A stretch of 64,000 nucleotides of DNA from the NCBI GenBank assembly GCA_963711495.1, contig CAVQEK010000010.1:62001-126000 (forward strand), read 5' to 3'. Positions 47,413-55,570 of this stretch are shown here, piece by piece. Below the pieces are notes generated by a model that had not been told where the DNA came from, made no database searches, and saw only the letters and a program-made list of their open reading frames with translations. A program made the position numbers and the translations under genes. Numbering within the stretch: the stretch's first letter is position 1; every line of letters begins with the position of its first letter. The DNA comes from CAVQEK01 sp963711495. Lineage in GTDB: Bacteria > Bacteroidota > Bacteroidia > Cytophagales > Cyclobacteriaceae.

Positions 47413-47442
47413 AAAAAATACAATGCAATATTTCCACGCAAA
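47413..47442 (-). promoter_or_regulatory. Candidate promoter for the Npt/HEAT gene
   Basis: On the minus strand, TTTG (plus 47442-47439) is followed 18 bp later by TATTTTTT (47420-47413), a 7-of-8 match to the Bacteroidota -7 box TAnnTTTG at near-normal spacing. It lies in the 183-bp gap between the TIR-like protein A gene and the transporter-like gene, giving a leader of about 100 nt. Confidence 0.3.
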
Positions 47443-47492
47443 ACAAATCAATTTATTGGTATCAAAATCATTTTATTCCTGCTTTATTACAG

Positions 47493-48902
47493 TTATTTCA
47501 ATGTAAGATTGATATGTTCATCAAGAATTTCCAAAGTTGGATTCCCGGCGAATGATATCACATCAAAACCAGCGGCAGTTGTCGGCAGAAGCTGTAGAAT
47601 ACTTTCACTGGCAATTAACAATTTTTTTACAATCGGCTTGGCCCTTCCAAGTCCCGGAGCTTTTAAAATTTCAAGAATTTTAATGTTCAACCAATTCAAA
47701 TTTGTTTGGACTGCAAGAATAATGGCCACATCAAATCGACGCAAACTTTCCTGATGAATATGACGAACAGCCATTAAATCCGAATCAAATATGGTGGTGA
47801 ATACAGAAAATCCCCGGTTGCGTAAGTGTTTCACAAAGACCTGTGCTGTCTGTTCATCAGGTTTATCAAACAAAATAAAAAATTTCAACGTTTCTGTTCC
47901 TTTAATATAGGTTTGTTGCAACTCCGCTTCAGGTGATGGTTTTCGTATTATCCGACTTTTTACATAATTTTTGAATTCTTCGAAAGGTGTCTTGACGATT
48001 TCCACCTCATTGACCTGTTGTAACCTGGCAAACATATCTTTCCTGTTTTTATCTGACAAGCCATATATCTCAAACTTATCAGACCAGATGAATATTCTGA
48101 ATTCATCATCATCGTTCACTGCAATTCCATTGTGAGCTCGTGCGTATTGAACAGCCAAATCTATTTGCAATGTCTCTTTTGTTTTGACGATTTCATCGCT
48201 GTCAGTAAACGATCCATTCACCAGGTGGATAGAATACTCAGACTGGCTTAAATATTTACTGATTTGGTTGGAAAACTCAATTTCATCCAGTACTTGAGTA
48301 TGATCCGGAAATACAACAAATCCCCAGTTCTCCAAATCTCTCTTGAGGTTTCTCCGTTCAGTAGAGAGCCCTTCGGTGGATTCAGCCAAAAAAATTCCTG
48401 GCTTTTCTGATATGTTTATTTTATTGAAAGCGGCTTTTCGACTGACTAAAGCATGAATATCATAGGCAAGATCAGCCAAATTAAGCCAAAAGCCGTCATT
48501 GGTCGTCCTATTCGTAGAATCACCATTTTTTTGAGTGGCAGGCCTGTTCAAATGATAATTTCTGAATCGCGACAATATATCTCCTTCAACTGCTTGCTTT
48601 ACCACCACAAAGGTGCGGTTAACTAACAATTCATCTTGCATCAATTGTTTGGCAACAGCAACCAGATTTTCTTCCTCAAGAAATTTTTTTGAAAGAATAG
48701 GTATAAAAATATTTTTTTCATCCCTGGTTAATTCTTCGATAGCAGATAAACGTTGCATTTTGATTTCAGATCCCAGGATTTGTTCCAGCATGATCCGAAA
48801 AAATTTAATGAAACTGTCCACCCACAAATTATTTTCTATTGCAGGAGAAGGTACATTATCCAGATGAGAATAAATAATATTTATTCTTAGATCATAGGTC
48901 AT
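47493..48902 (-). CDS. Triple TIR-like / DUF4062-like protein A (paralogue of B)
   Basis: A 469-aa protein colinear with 42466-43944: a TIR-like N-domain (INIIYSHLD, NIFIPILSKKFLEEENL), an FWLNLADLAYDIH linker, a DUF4062-like middle (IFLAESTEGLSTERRNLKRD, VVFPDHTQV, YSIHLVNGSF, FRIFIWSDK) and a TIR-like C-domain (FFILFDKPDEQ, VAIILAVQTNLNW, GLGRAKPIV). At the position of the possible catalytic Glu pair in B (FNEEIKKF), A reads NLVAVAKQL, so its first domain has probably lost enzymatic activity. It is the first gene of the minus-strand cluster, with 587 bp of gene-free DNA upstream. Two diverged copies suggest one may act as a sensor or adaptor and the other as an effector. Confidence 0.72.
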   Translation of the reverse strand: MTYDLRINIIYSHLDNVPSPAIENNLWVDSFIKFFRIMLEQILGSEIKMQRLSAIEELTRDEKNIFIPILSKKFLEEENLVAVAKQLMQDELLVNRTFVVVKQAVEGDILSRFRNYHLNRPATQKNGDSTNRTTNDGFWLNLADLAYDIHALVSRKAAFNKINISEKPGIFLAESTEGLSTERRNLKRDLENWGFVVFPDHTQVLDEIEFSNQISKYLSQSEYSIHLVNGSFTDSDEIVKTKETLQIDLAVQYARAHNGIAVNDDDEFRIFIWSDKFEIYGLSDKNRKDMFARLQQVNEVEIVKTPFEEFKNYVKSRIIRKPSPEAELQQTYIKGTETLKFFILFDKPDEQTAQVFVKHLRNRGFSVFTTIFDSDLMAVRHIHQESLRRFDVAIILAVQTNLNWLNIKILEILKAPGLGRAKPIVKKLLIASESILQLLPTTAAGFDVISFAGNPTLEILDEHINLTLK

Positions 48903-49489
48903 GTTGCACTGGCAGCTTAATTCAAAGAATGGATGAATTAAACAATCCGTTATCTTAAAGTATTCTGGGAAAAATTTACTTTATTCCAACCAAAGCGCCA
49001 AAAAAATCAAGAAATAAAAAAATTAGTGCTCGATCTAAAACATCTGAAGAAACTGAAATAATAAAAATTTGATACCGTTCTTTACTGAGATATTCAAATT
49101 TCACACAATGTTTTAAAGTCAGCACCAGAAGTAAAATACGATGAGCCGGAAGAATGATAACGAAAATATGAACAGTCCAGACTTCAATAGGTACTCTTTG
49201 TTCTATTAAATTTTCGATAGTGGGATTCTCAAAAATATCTTCTCCGAATATCGAACATCCTTTCGTTGTACGAATCCACTATAATTGGCTATCTTAGAAA
49301 ATCATTGAAGATAATCCAGGTGCTTTTTCCCACTATATCATTTTCTAAAATCTACCCAATGAGGTTGTTTTCAATTAAACCGGAACTTAAAGCAATTCAT
49401 TGATATTTTATAAAATTCAACATTTACCCGGAAAGGAGTAAAAATGAGGCGTATGATAAAATTGAATTTTATGGATTACCCCCCAATTT
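48903..49489. other. Gene-free upstream region of the TIR/STAND cluster
   Basis: 587 bp, strongly AT-rich, with no frame longer than about 25 codons that looks real on either strand. It should hold the promoter for the TIR-like gene at 48902 and the 3' untranslated end of the DUF4097-like gene's upstream neighbour. No long repeat, tRNA or clear hairpin was found. Confidence 0.5.
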
Positions 49490-50641
49490 TTATTTATTCA
49501 TGGTTTCGATGGATTGATTTACAAGGTTGATATCCACTTCACCATTCATTGCATCCATAAATAGCAAACGCTGTACGTTGGTGGTACTTCCAATTTTACC
49601 AGTATATCTGACGAACTTGTTTTTTTCATCGATATATTGTTTCTGCAGATTCTTAATTAATCCAGTAGCTCTTAGATTCTCTTCTTTGGCGGTTAGGTCA
49701 ACGGAAAAATTGGATGGTTTGCCAATATGAATATTGTAATCCGTAGATTTCCCATAAAAAGTGATGTTGTCAAAATTGGGTTCAATGTACGCTATCTCAA
49801 GTTCTCCGTAATTTTGACTGATCTTGCAACTATTCAAAAGCTTATGGATCCTGATCTCGGAAAAATTCGCATTTCCAGTGAGTTGAGCAATTTCGTCAAT
49901 TTGAATTTTATCATTCGTAGAACTTAGCGTTAAGTTGTCAATGCTTCCAACCGTTATCTCGGATGAACCGCAATTCACATCGCCGTTATTGATTTCATCC
50001 ACTTCAATGTCCATTCCTTTGAGATCCATCTTGGTGTCCGCCAAAGATTTTATATGGGCATCTCCATAGTTAAGATTGAGTTCGGAGAACCCGGAAAGTT
50101 CATTTGCCTTCAAATTTCCGTGTGATAAGGTGATGAATGATCTTCCAGCAAATTCGTTTAAAAAAACATCCCCGAATTTATTATCGAGTTTTATAGAACC
50201 TGCATTTACCGGGATCGACACATCATAATTAACCATTAATTTGCTTTTGCTGAGAATGGTCTTGGAATAATCGCCAATAGAATTGAACAATTCCTTAATA
50301 AAACTCGAATTGCGATCAAATACCGACTCAATGGTGAGAAAGTTGCCACTTTGGTGAAAATCAAATTCTACCCTGTCCATGATATGTTCAGCATCATCTT
50401 CATCTTTGCCGAAAGCCGTAATTTCTATTTTTACCTGGATTTTATTTTCATCCCAGGTATTCACAACAATATTGCCGTATTTATTGGTAACATCCAGGCT
50501 TACACCAGCAGCTACGTTAAATGTACGGTCAATGGATTTAGTGAGCCGTATCTCCTGGGCAGAACATAATTCTGAGAACATCAACATCACCAGGATACCG
50601 CTAAATAGAAACCGTTTTATTGTTTTCAGTTTTATCATCAT
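49490..50641 (-). CDS. DUF4097-like secreted adhesin-type protein, product of ECF sigma operon
   Basis: A 383-aa protein with a signal peptide (ending near CSAQE). It is built of repeated short beta-strands such as GNIVVNTWDENKIQVKIEITA, KLDNKFGDVFLNEFAG and HGNLKANELSGFSEL, as in the DUF4097/DUF2807 'putative adhesin' beta-helix proteins. It probably sits on the periplasmic or outer side. Its start lies inside the end of the anti-sigma-like gene (41-bp overlap), and the ECF sigma factor is just upstream. This is the usual Bacteroidota layout, in which a sigma factor controls a small envelope protein. Confidence 0.75.
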   Translation of the reverse strand: MMIKLKTIKRFLFSGILVMLMFSELCSAQEIRLTKSIDRTFNVAAGVSLDVTNKYGNIVVNTWDENKIQVKIEITAFGKDEDDAEHIMDRVEFDFHQSGNFLTIESVFDRNSSFIKELFNSIGDYSKTILSKSKLMVNYDVSIPVNAGSIKLDNKFGDVFLNEFAGRSFITLSHGNLKANELSGFSELNLNYGDAHIKSLADTKMDLKGMDIEVDEINNGDVNCGSSEITVGSIDNLTLSSTNDKIQIDEIAQLTGNANFSEIRIHKLLNSCKISQNYGELEIAYIEPNFDNITFYGKSTDYNIHIGKPSNFSVDLTAKEENLRATGLIKNLQKQYIDEKNKFVRYTGKIGSTTNVQRLLFMDAMNGEVDINLVNQSIETMNK

Positions 50642-51146
50642 TATTCTTTAATTCTTCCAGTATTTGTTCCAGCATCTTCAATTTCAGGCGGTAATAATCG
50701 ATCATGGCATCAATCACTTCCTGGTTGTCAGCATTGTCTTTCAAATCTTTCTTAAGACTCGAATAGTCGGAATCCATCAATTTTATCTGGGCCAGTACAT
50801 TGCTATCCAAATGACCTTCCAATGATTTTATCCTTGCCAATTTGTCATCAATCTGTGCGGAATAGAAAGCTTCAGTATCGGCCAATTCAGGAGATAACCG
50901 ACCCATTGAAATGCCATTTTCATTCAGTTTGTGATCAAAACCCTGAACATAAATATAAAATCCCACTGTGCCGATAATGAATAAAACGGCAGCTAACCTC
51001 AGCAGTACCGGCAAAAGTCCTCTGACTTTATTCTCTCTTTTATCGAGCGCATTTTCAATGTTTCGCCAAAGCGAATGAATATCTTGTTCATCGATCTCGA
51101 ATGATTCGCGCTGACTGTCGACAAATTTTTTTAATTTATCACTCAT
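50601..51146 (-). CDS. Putative anti-sigma factor, single TM
   Basis: A 181-aa protein. The N-terminal cytoplasmic part (residues 1-40; DEQDIHSLWRNIENALDKR) resembles the sigma-binding arm of ECF anti-sigma factors. A TM helix at about 43-68 (LLPVLLRLAAVLFIIGTVGFYIYV) follows, then a helical periplasmic region with a coiled-coil end. It starts 4 bp after the sigma gene's stop, as a coupled pair. It likely holds the ECF sigma at the membrane until an envelope signal arrives. Confidence 0.7.
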   Translation of the reverse strand: MSDKLKKFVDSQRESFEIDEQDIHSLWRNIENALDKRENKVRGLLPVLLRLAAVLFIIGTVGFYIYVQGFDHKLNENGISMGRLSPELADTEAFYSAQIDDKLARIKSLEGHLDSNVLAQIKLMDSDYSSLKKDLKDNADNQEVIDAMIDYYRLKLKMLEQILEELKNNDDKTENNKTVSI

Positions 51147-51150
51147 ATTT

Positions 51151-51696
51151 TTAATTTCCTGGCATTAAGATTTTCCTGATTTTCGTCTTGGCTTTGCTGT
51201 ATTGAGCCTTTGAACCCGATTCTGAGATGGATAATATCTGTGCAATTTCCTTGTGATCATAACCTTCAAACAGATACAGGTTTAAAACCACCTTGCATCC
51301 ATCAGATATTTGGTCAATGGCAGTCAACACCTTTTTAACCTCATATTCAACCTGATCATCCCGAGCATCAAGGTCATCTGCAATATCGACGCCATCGTCA
51401 ATATCCACCATTTGAAATTTCTTCTTTTTCAATGCATTAATACAATGGTTAATCACAATACGTTTGATCCACGCAGGAAAAGTCTCTGGATTTTTAAGCA
51501 TTTTAATGGTCGTAAATGCATTGATAAATGCATCCTGTAACACATCTTTGGCATCATCTTCATCTCCCATCATTCTCCGGCAAATATTGTACATTGCTCC
51601 AGCATACAGTTTATAAAGCTCATTCTGAGCCCTCCTGTCCCCTTCCTGACTTTTGTTGATCAGGTAATTCTGAATAGACTGCTGACTGGATTGCAA
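51151..51696 (-). CDS. ECF sigma-70 family RNA polymerase sigma factor
   Basis: A 181-aa sigma factor. Sigma-2 has the core-binding helix YKLYAGAMYNICRRMM and the -10 recognition DEDDAKDVLQDAFINAF, with FPAWIKRIVINHCINALKKKK closing region 2. An acidic linker follows. Sigma-4 (about 125-180) has the LYLFEGYDHKEIAQILSISE helix-turn-helix, then SKAQYSKAKTKIRK. ECF sigmas direct transcription of small regulons. The first gene of a three-gene unit with its anti-sigma and a DUF4097-like protein, 4 bp and then a 41-bp overlap apart. Confidence 0.92.
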   Translation of the reverse strand: MQSSQQSIQNYLINKSQEGDRRAQNELYKLYAGAMYNICRRMMGDEDDAKDVLQDAFINAFTTIKMLKNPETFPAWIKRIVINHCINALKKKKFQMVDIDDGVDIADDLDARDDQVEYEVKKVLTAIDQISDGCKVVLNLYLFEGYDHKEIAQILSISESGSKAQYSKAKTKIRKILMPGN

Positions 51697-51731
51697 ACGT
51701 GTCCGGCTATTTTTTTGTTAATGACAATGAA

Positions 51732-51776
51732 AAAAAGAAAAGGTTTCCATGAACGAAAAATATTTCACAGAAACCC
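51732..51776 (-). terminator. Terminator-like hairpin downstream of galU
   Basis: On the minus strand GGTTTC (51775-51770) pairs with GAAACC (51747-51742) across a 22-nt loop, followed by TTTTCTTTTTTTC. It starts 35 bp past the galU stop. The stem is short and the loop long, so it may be weak. Confidence 0.35.
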
Positions 51777-51809
51777 TATATAATCCTGTTTACTCAATTG
51801 GAATAATCC

Positions 51810-52691
51810 CTATTCGAAATGTGAGCGATATGTCTCCATAATTTCCTTTAGATAGGTATAAAATGGACGCGCAAAATCTTTTCTTCTGAATGCGTATTCC
51901 ACAATGGTTTTTAAATAGTCCATTTTATTTCCTATATCATATCTTTTGCCTTCTATCGTATTGGCAATGACCTGTTCTCTTTTGGACAATACCTCCAAAG
52001 CATCAGTAAGTTGTAATTCATTATTTTTTCCTTTGCTGGTTTGTTCCAGGGCTTTGAAAATTTCCGGTGTCAGGATGTAACGGCCGGCGATAGCCAAATT
52101 AGATGGAGCTGCATCTACGGCTGGTTTTTCAACAAATTTTGTTATCTCCATGATATGATCGCTGATCTTGTTGCCGCCAACAATGCCATATCTTGAAACC
52201 TTATCTTCCGGGACCACTTCCACTGCCACGATGGAAGTCTTAAATTGTTCGTACACATCAATTAACTGCTGTGTTACCGGAATGACCGAATTGACGATGG
52301 TATCACCCAGTAACACGGCAAACGGTTCATTGCCAGTGTGGAATCGGGCCTGATAAATGGCGTCACCCAATCCGGAGATCTCTTTCTGCCGGATGTAATG
52401 GATATTGGCCATATCTGCAATATGACGGATCTCGTTAAACAAGGTTTCCTTTTCTTCTTTGGTGAGTTTCTCTTCAAGCTCAGAATTGCGATCAAAATGA
52501 TCCTCGATAGCCCGCTTATTTCTTCCCGAGATGATCAAAATATCCTCTATACCGGAATCAACAGCTTCCTGGACAACGAATTGAATGGTTGGCGTGTCGA
52601 TAATCGGCAACATTTCCTTAGGTTGGGCTTTGGTTGCCGGCAAAAATCTTGTTCCCAAACCGGCAGCGGGAATTACAGCTTTTTTAATCAT
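51810..52691 (-). CDS. galU: UTP-glucose-1-phosphate uridylyltransferase (GalU-type)
   Basis: A 293-aa cytoplasmic nucleotidyltransferase, starting MIKKAVIPAAGLGTRFLP, whose AAGLGTR(F/M)LP motif binds UTP. ATKAQPKEMLPI holds the catalytic Lys. LLGDTIVNS (DDxx region equivalent) and KPAVDAAPSNLAIAGRYIL are also typical, with a mostly standard length (about 290-300 aa). It makes UDP-glucose from glucose-1-P and UTP, feeding glycan and cell-wall polymers. A start 18 bp upstream (MFNFRS) is less likely because it overlaps the GHMP kinase stop. It lies just downstream of the glucuronokinase-like gene, consistent with a UDP-sugar pathway pair. Confidence 0.95.
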   Translation of the reverse strand: MIKKAVIPAAGLGTRFLPATKAQPKEMLPIIDTPTIQFVVQEAVDSGIEDILIISGRNKRAIEDHFDRNSELEEKLTKEEKETLFNEIRHIADMANIHYIRQKEISGLGDAIYQARFHTGNEPFAVLLGDTIVNSVIPVTQQLIDVYEQFKTSIVAVEVVPEDKVSRYGIVGGNKISDHIMEITKFVEKPAVDAAPSNLAIAGRYILTPEIFKALEQTSKGKNNELQLTDALEVLSKREQVIANTIEGKRYDIGNKMDYLKTIVEYAFRRKDFARPFYTYLKEIMETYRSHFE

Positions 52692-52701
52692 AGATCTAAA
52701 A

Positions 52702-53697
52702 TTAAACAATAAATGGTTTTATAATTCGAGCTTTTATCTTACGCATTTCAATCACCAGGCTTCGCAATACTTCGTCATTTTCATATATTCCTATGATAGC
52801 CCCACCGGATCCCGGGAATTTTGCGCTGGCCCCACAGTTTCTGGCGGTATTTACCAATTCCAGGTTACTTTGACTGATATTCATAATCCTGGACCGTAGA
52901 TCAAAATTTCTATTCATCAATTCAGCCAGCTTTCGGGTATTTTTACTGAGTATTGCCTCTTTTCCCTCAGCGGCGAGCTGGGCAATTTCCTGTAAAGTTT
53001 CAATTACCGATGTATCTCCTTTATCAAATTTCGTGCGCACATCATTGAGAACAGCACCACTCACCTTACTCAGATCTTCCTTATACGCGATGTACAAATT
53101 AGATAACAGTGCCGGATCTATTCTCTCATAATTCCCATGCCCCTGGCGTTCCATGATTTCCCGGTCAAAATCCATATATACACAACCCTCGTATGTTTGT
53201 ATCACGCGGTCCTGAAGACCTGCATTGATTCCCAGCTCATCTACTTCTGCAGAAAGCACAAGATTTGGCAATATCTCGATGGGAATTTTCACCTTATAAA
53301 ACTGCATCAATGCCCGCATAGTTGCGGTAATGATGGCACTGGAACCTGCCAACCCCACCTGCCTCGGAATGGATGTGCGATACCGAACAGTAAAATTCTT
53401 ATTGGTCAACTTAATATTTTTTTCGTCACAATAGTGACAAAACTTTTTGATAGCAGCTTTTACCAAACGGTCTCCGCCATAATAACCGGTATGGCTCACC
53501 GACTCGATGAAATGATATATATTTCTAAAAATGTTGCGATCTTCATCCTGCTCTTCAATGCGCAATTCTGGTGATTCATACAAAGAAATGTGCGCACCAA
53601 AATTTCTAACTACAATGGAGATCGTCTTACCAAAATAACCGTCAGATGGATTACCCAAAAGTCCGGCCCTGGCATATGCACGTGATTCGATAATCAT
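52702..53697 (-). CDS. GHMP kinase, glucuronokinase-like
   Basis: A 331-aa sugar kinase. An N-terminal ARAGLLGNPSDGYFGKTIS is the GHMP sugar-recognition motif. GLAGSSA (115-121) is the ATP P-loop-like glycine-rich loop. KFPGSGGAIIGIYEND is the third GHMP motif near the C-terminus. Its closest known relatives are glucuronokinases and related sugar-1-kinases, which phosphorylate C1 of a sugar. The gene is directly upstream of galU on the same strand (10 bp to the chosen galU start), so its 1-phosphate product could be converted to a UDP-sugar by the neighbour or by a paralogue. The substrate sugar is not proven by sequence. Confidence 0.85.
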   Translation of the reverse strand: MIIESRAYARAGLLGNPSDGYFGKTISIVVRNFGAHISLYESPELRIEEQDEDRNIFRNIYHFIESVSHTGYYGGDRLVKAAIKKFCHYCDEKNIKLTNKNFTVRYRTSIPRQVGLAGSSAIITATMRALMQFYKVKIPIEILPNLVLSAEVDELGINAGLQDRVIQTYEGCVYMDFDREIMERQGHGNYERIDPALLSNLYIAYKEDLSKVSGAVLNDVRTKFDKGDTSVIETLQEIAQLAAEGKEAILSKNTRKLAELMNRNFDLRSRIMNISQSNLELVNTARNCGASAKFPGSGGAIIGIYENDEVLRSLVIEMRKIKARIIKPFIV

Positions 53698-53788
53698 AAC
53701 AATAATAAATCAGTCATAAAAAACGGGCACCGCGCTATCTGTCCCTGCACGCTTACCCAGATTCCGAAATTTAATACTAAAAAAATAA

Positions 53789-54403
53789 CTAAGGAGCGGC
53801 TTTATATGGGTATTTGGAAAAAATCTGTTTAATGGCTTCTAAAATCTTGCCGGCTACCTCTGCTTGTTTTTTACCCAACACACCCGTACCAACACCTTCC
53901 CAAACCAATTTATCGGTCTTCGTGTCGATCATGTCGATAATAATGGTCGTTTCCTTTTTAGAAATATCCTGGTATTCATTGTAATAAAATGGATCGTAAG
54001 CATAGTAACCGCCATAATTAGGCATATAATTGTTGTAGCTGTCATGTTTAACTTCCTGCGTGCTTTTTGTGCCCCCCTGAACTTTTATGATCAAATCCGC
54101 ATCCTGGACACTGGAATATCCAAGGTTTTTCATCTCATTGGCTATGGCGTCAAAAATTATTTTTTGATTTTCTTCGCTAAAAGAAAAATTTGACCCAGGC
54201 ATATTTTTGGGGTTAAAAAACTTGAATGTTTTGTATTTGGAAAAATTTCCAGTGTTTGGCGTATCCGTTTGCACCTTGAAGGAGGCCGCACAGGAAGTTA
54301 GGATTTCTGCAACGAAAATTACCATCCCAAATCTAAAAATCATCGCTCTATTAAATAAGGCTATCATTCGAATCATAAACGACCTCAAAAAATTTTTATT
54401 CAA
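53789..54403 (-). CDS. DUF4136 lipoprotein
   Basis: A 204-codon frame. The lipobox EILTSC gives a signal II cleavage at Cys38 if the first ATG is used; ATGs at 54367 or 54343 are also possible. The DUF4136 core shows YKTFKFFNPKN, ADLIIKVQGG, then ETTIIIDMIDTKTDKLVWEGVG, and ends near IKQIFSKYPYK. DUF4136 lipoproteins are small envelope proteins of unknown role, common in Bacteroidota and Proteobacteria. It stands alone between the GHMP kinase and a beta-lactamase-like gene on the same strand. Confidence 0.85.
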   Translation of the reverse strand: MNKNFLRSFMIRMIALFNRAMIFRFGMVIFVAEILTSCAASFKVQTDTPNTGNFSKYKTFKFFNPKNMPGSNFSFSEENQKIIFDAIANEMKNLGYSSVQDADLIIKVQGGTKSTQEVKHDSYNNYMPNYGGYYAYDPFYYNEYQDISKKETTIIIDMIDTKTDKLVWEGVGTGVLGKKQAEVAGKILEAIKQIFSKYPYKAAP

Positions 54404-54460
54404 AAATAAAATTTTCTTTAGTATGCAGACTTTTTGTTGCTTAAAACCTATGGCTCATAA

Positions 54461-55570
54461 TCAATTAAAAAAGTTAGGCCTGATTGCCGGAAAAATATAA
54501 TCGCGCAGCATGTTATACATATCTGTTTCGAGACTATTGGAGTTGCCGGCTGTGGTCACGACGACCATATGAATATCGGGTACCACAAAAATAAATTGAC
54601 CCCCTTCACCCCAGGCAAAAAAAACATTTTTCTCCTGCAATGTACGCAGAACATCCGCATTACTGCTGAAACGCCACCACTGGTAGGCAAAGTCATAGTA
54701 ACCAGTGATTGTTGCACGCCGTCTGGTTGAAATGTTGATCCAGGATTCCGGGAAAATTTGTTGACCATTCCATTTCCCACCAGACACAAAAAGATTTCCG
54801 ATCTTCGCCATGTCGATGGCCTTTAACCTTAGCCCCCAGGAAGCATTTGGATATCCCCCGGGAATTTTTTCCCAATACCATTCTGTAATATTCAAAGGAT
54901 GAAATAACTGTTTGGCAGCATATTCTTCCAGATTTTCCGAAGTCAGTTTTTCAATGATCGGTGCCATCAAAATGGCATTTCCACTGTTGAAATTAAATTC
55001 AAAACCCGGTTCGCGGATCATGGGAGTACTTAACACCTGCTCAATCCAATTGTCGCTAATTGACATGACGTAAGCATCGTTGTCGGTACTGCCAAATGGC
55101 GCAGTCCACTCATCCCACCACAAACCACTGGTGTTAGATAACAGATGGGCTATTTCTATTTTATCCTTCTGAGGGATATCCTCAAAGTACTGACTGTATT
55201 CTGGAAAAAGATCAATTATTTTGGTGTGAAGATTGACAGAATCTTTCACCATATAAATAGTTCCTAAAATCGCGGAAACCACACTCATTGTTGCCGCGCC
55301 CAATGCGTGCAGCTCGTTGCGGCTGTGGTTATTGTAATACTGTTCAAAAATAATCTTACCTTCCTTCAAAATGATCAAACTATGTACATCGCCGAATTTG
55401 GATGATTTTATATCCTTATCGAGTTGCAGCAAATTTTCTTCATACATATTTTCCGCTCCCGGACGGCTGTATTCAAAATCACCATTTGAGGGATCAGGAT
55501 TTTCCTGAATGCAGGAAACCATTCCAAATATTAAAATAAAACTAAGTATTACGTGCAGATAACTTTTCAT
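54461..55570 (-). CDS. Beta-lactamase-fold (class C/PBP-like) lipoprotein with lost catalytic residues
   Basis: A 369-aa lipoprotein (lipobox GMVSC at 16-20). The fold is a class C beta-lactamase/serine-hydrolase: LPLHTKIIDLFPEYSQYF-like region, IEIAHLLSNTSGLWWDE, PLNITEWYWEKI and the late ASWGLRLKAIDMAKIGNLFVSGG. However, at the site of the catalytic Ser-x-x-Lys motif (usual S-x-T-K-S) the sequence is GAATMSVV, so Ser is Ala (residue 92) and Lys is Met (95). The Tyr of the Y-x-N motif is also replaced by Phe or Asn (EFNFNSGN). It is therefore probably a non-catalytic envelope protein, for instance a binding or regulatory protein. The following gene starts at its stop with a 4-bp overlap. Confidence 0.8.
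   Translation of the reverse strand: MKSYLHVILSFILIFGMVSCIQENPDPSNGDFEYSRPGAENMYEENLLQLDKDIKSSKFGDVHSLIILKEGKIIFEQYYNNHSRNELHALGAATMSVVSAILGTIYMVKDSVNLHTKIIDLFPEYSQYFEDIPQKDKIEIAHLLSNTSGLWWDEWTAPFGSTDNDAYVMSISDNWIEQVLSTPMIREPGFEFNFNSGNAILMAPIIEKLTSENLEEYAAKQLFHPLNITEWYWEKIPGGYPNASWGLRLKAIDMAKIGNLFVSGGKWNGQQIFPESWINISTRRRATITGYYDFAYQWWRFSSNADVLRTLQEKNVFFAWGEGGQFIFVVPDIHMVVVTTAGNSNSLETDMYNMLRDYIFPAIRPNFFN

Noticed and set aside
39323..48902. A Pycsar- or CBASS-type defence system
   Set aside because: A cNMP-binding-like domain and TIR-like domains are present, but no nucleotide cyclase or CD-NTase gene is visible in the window and the cNMP pocket is poorly conserved. The data support only a broader conflict/signalling label.
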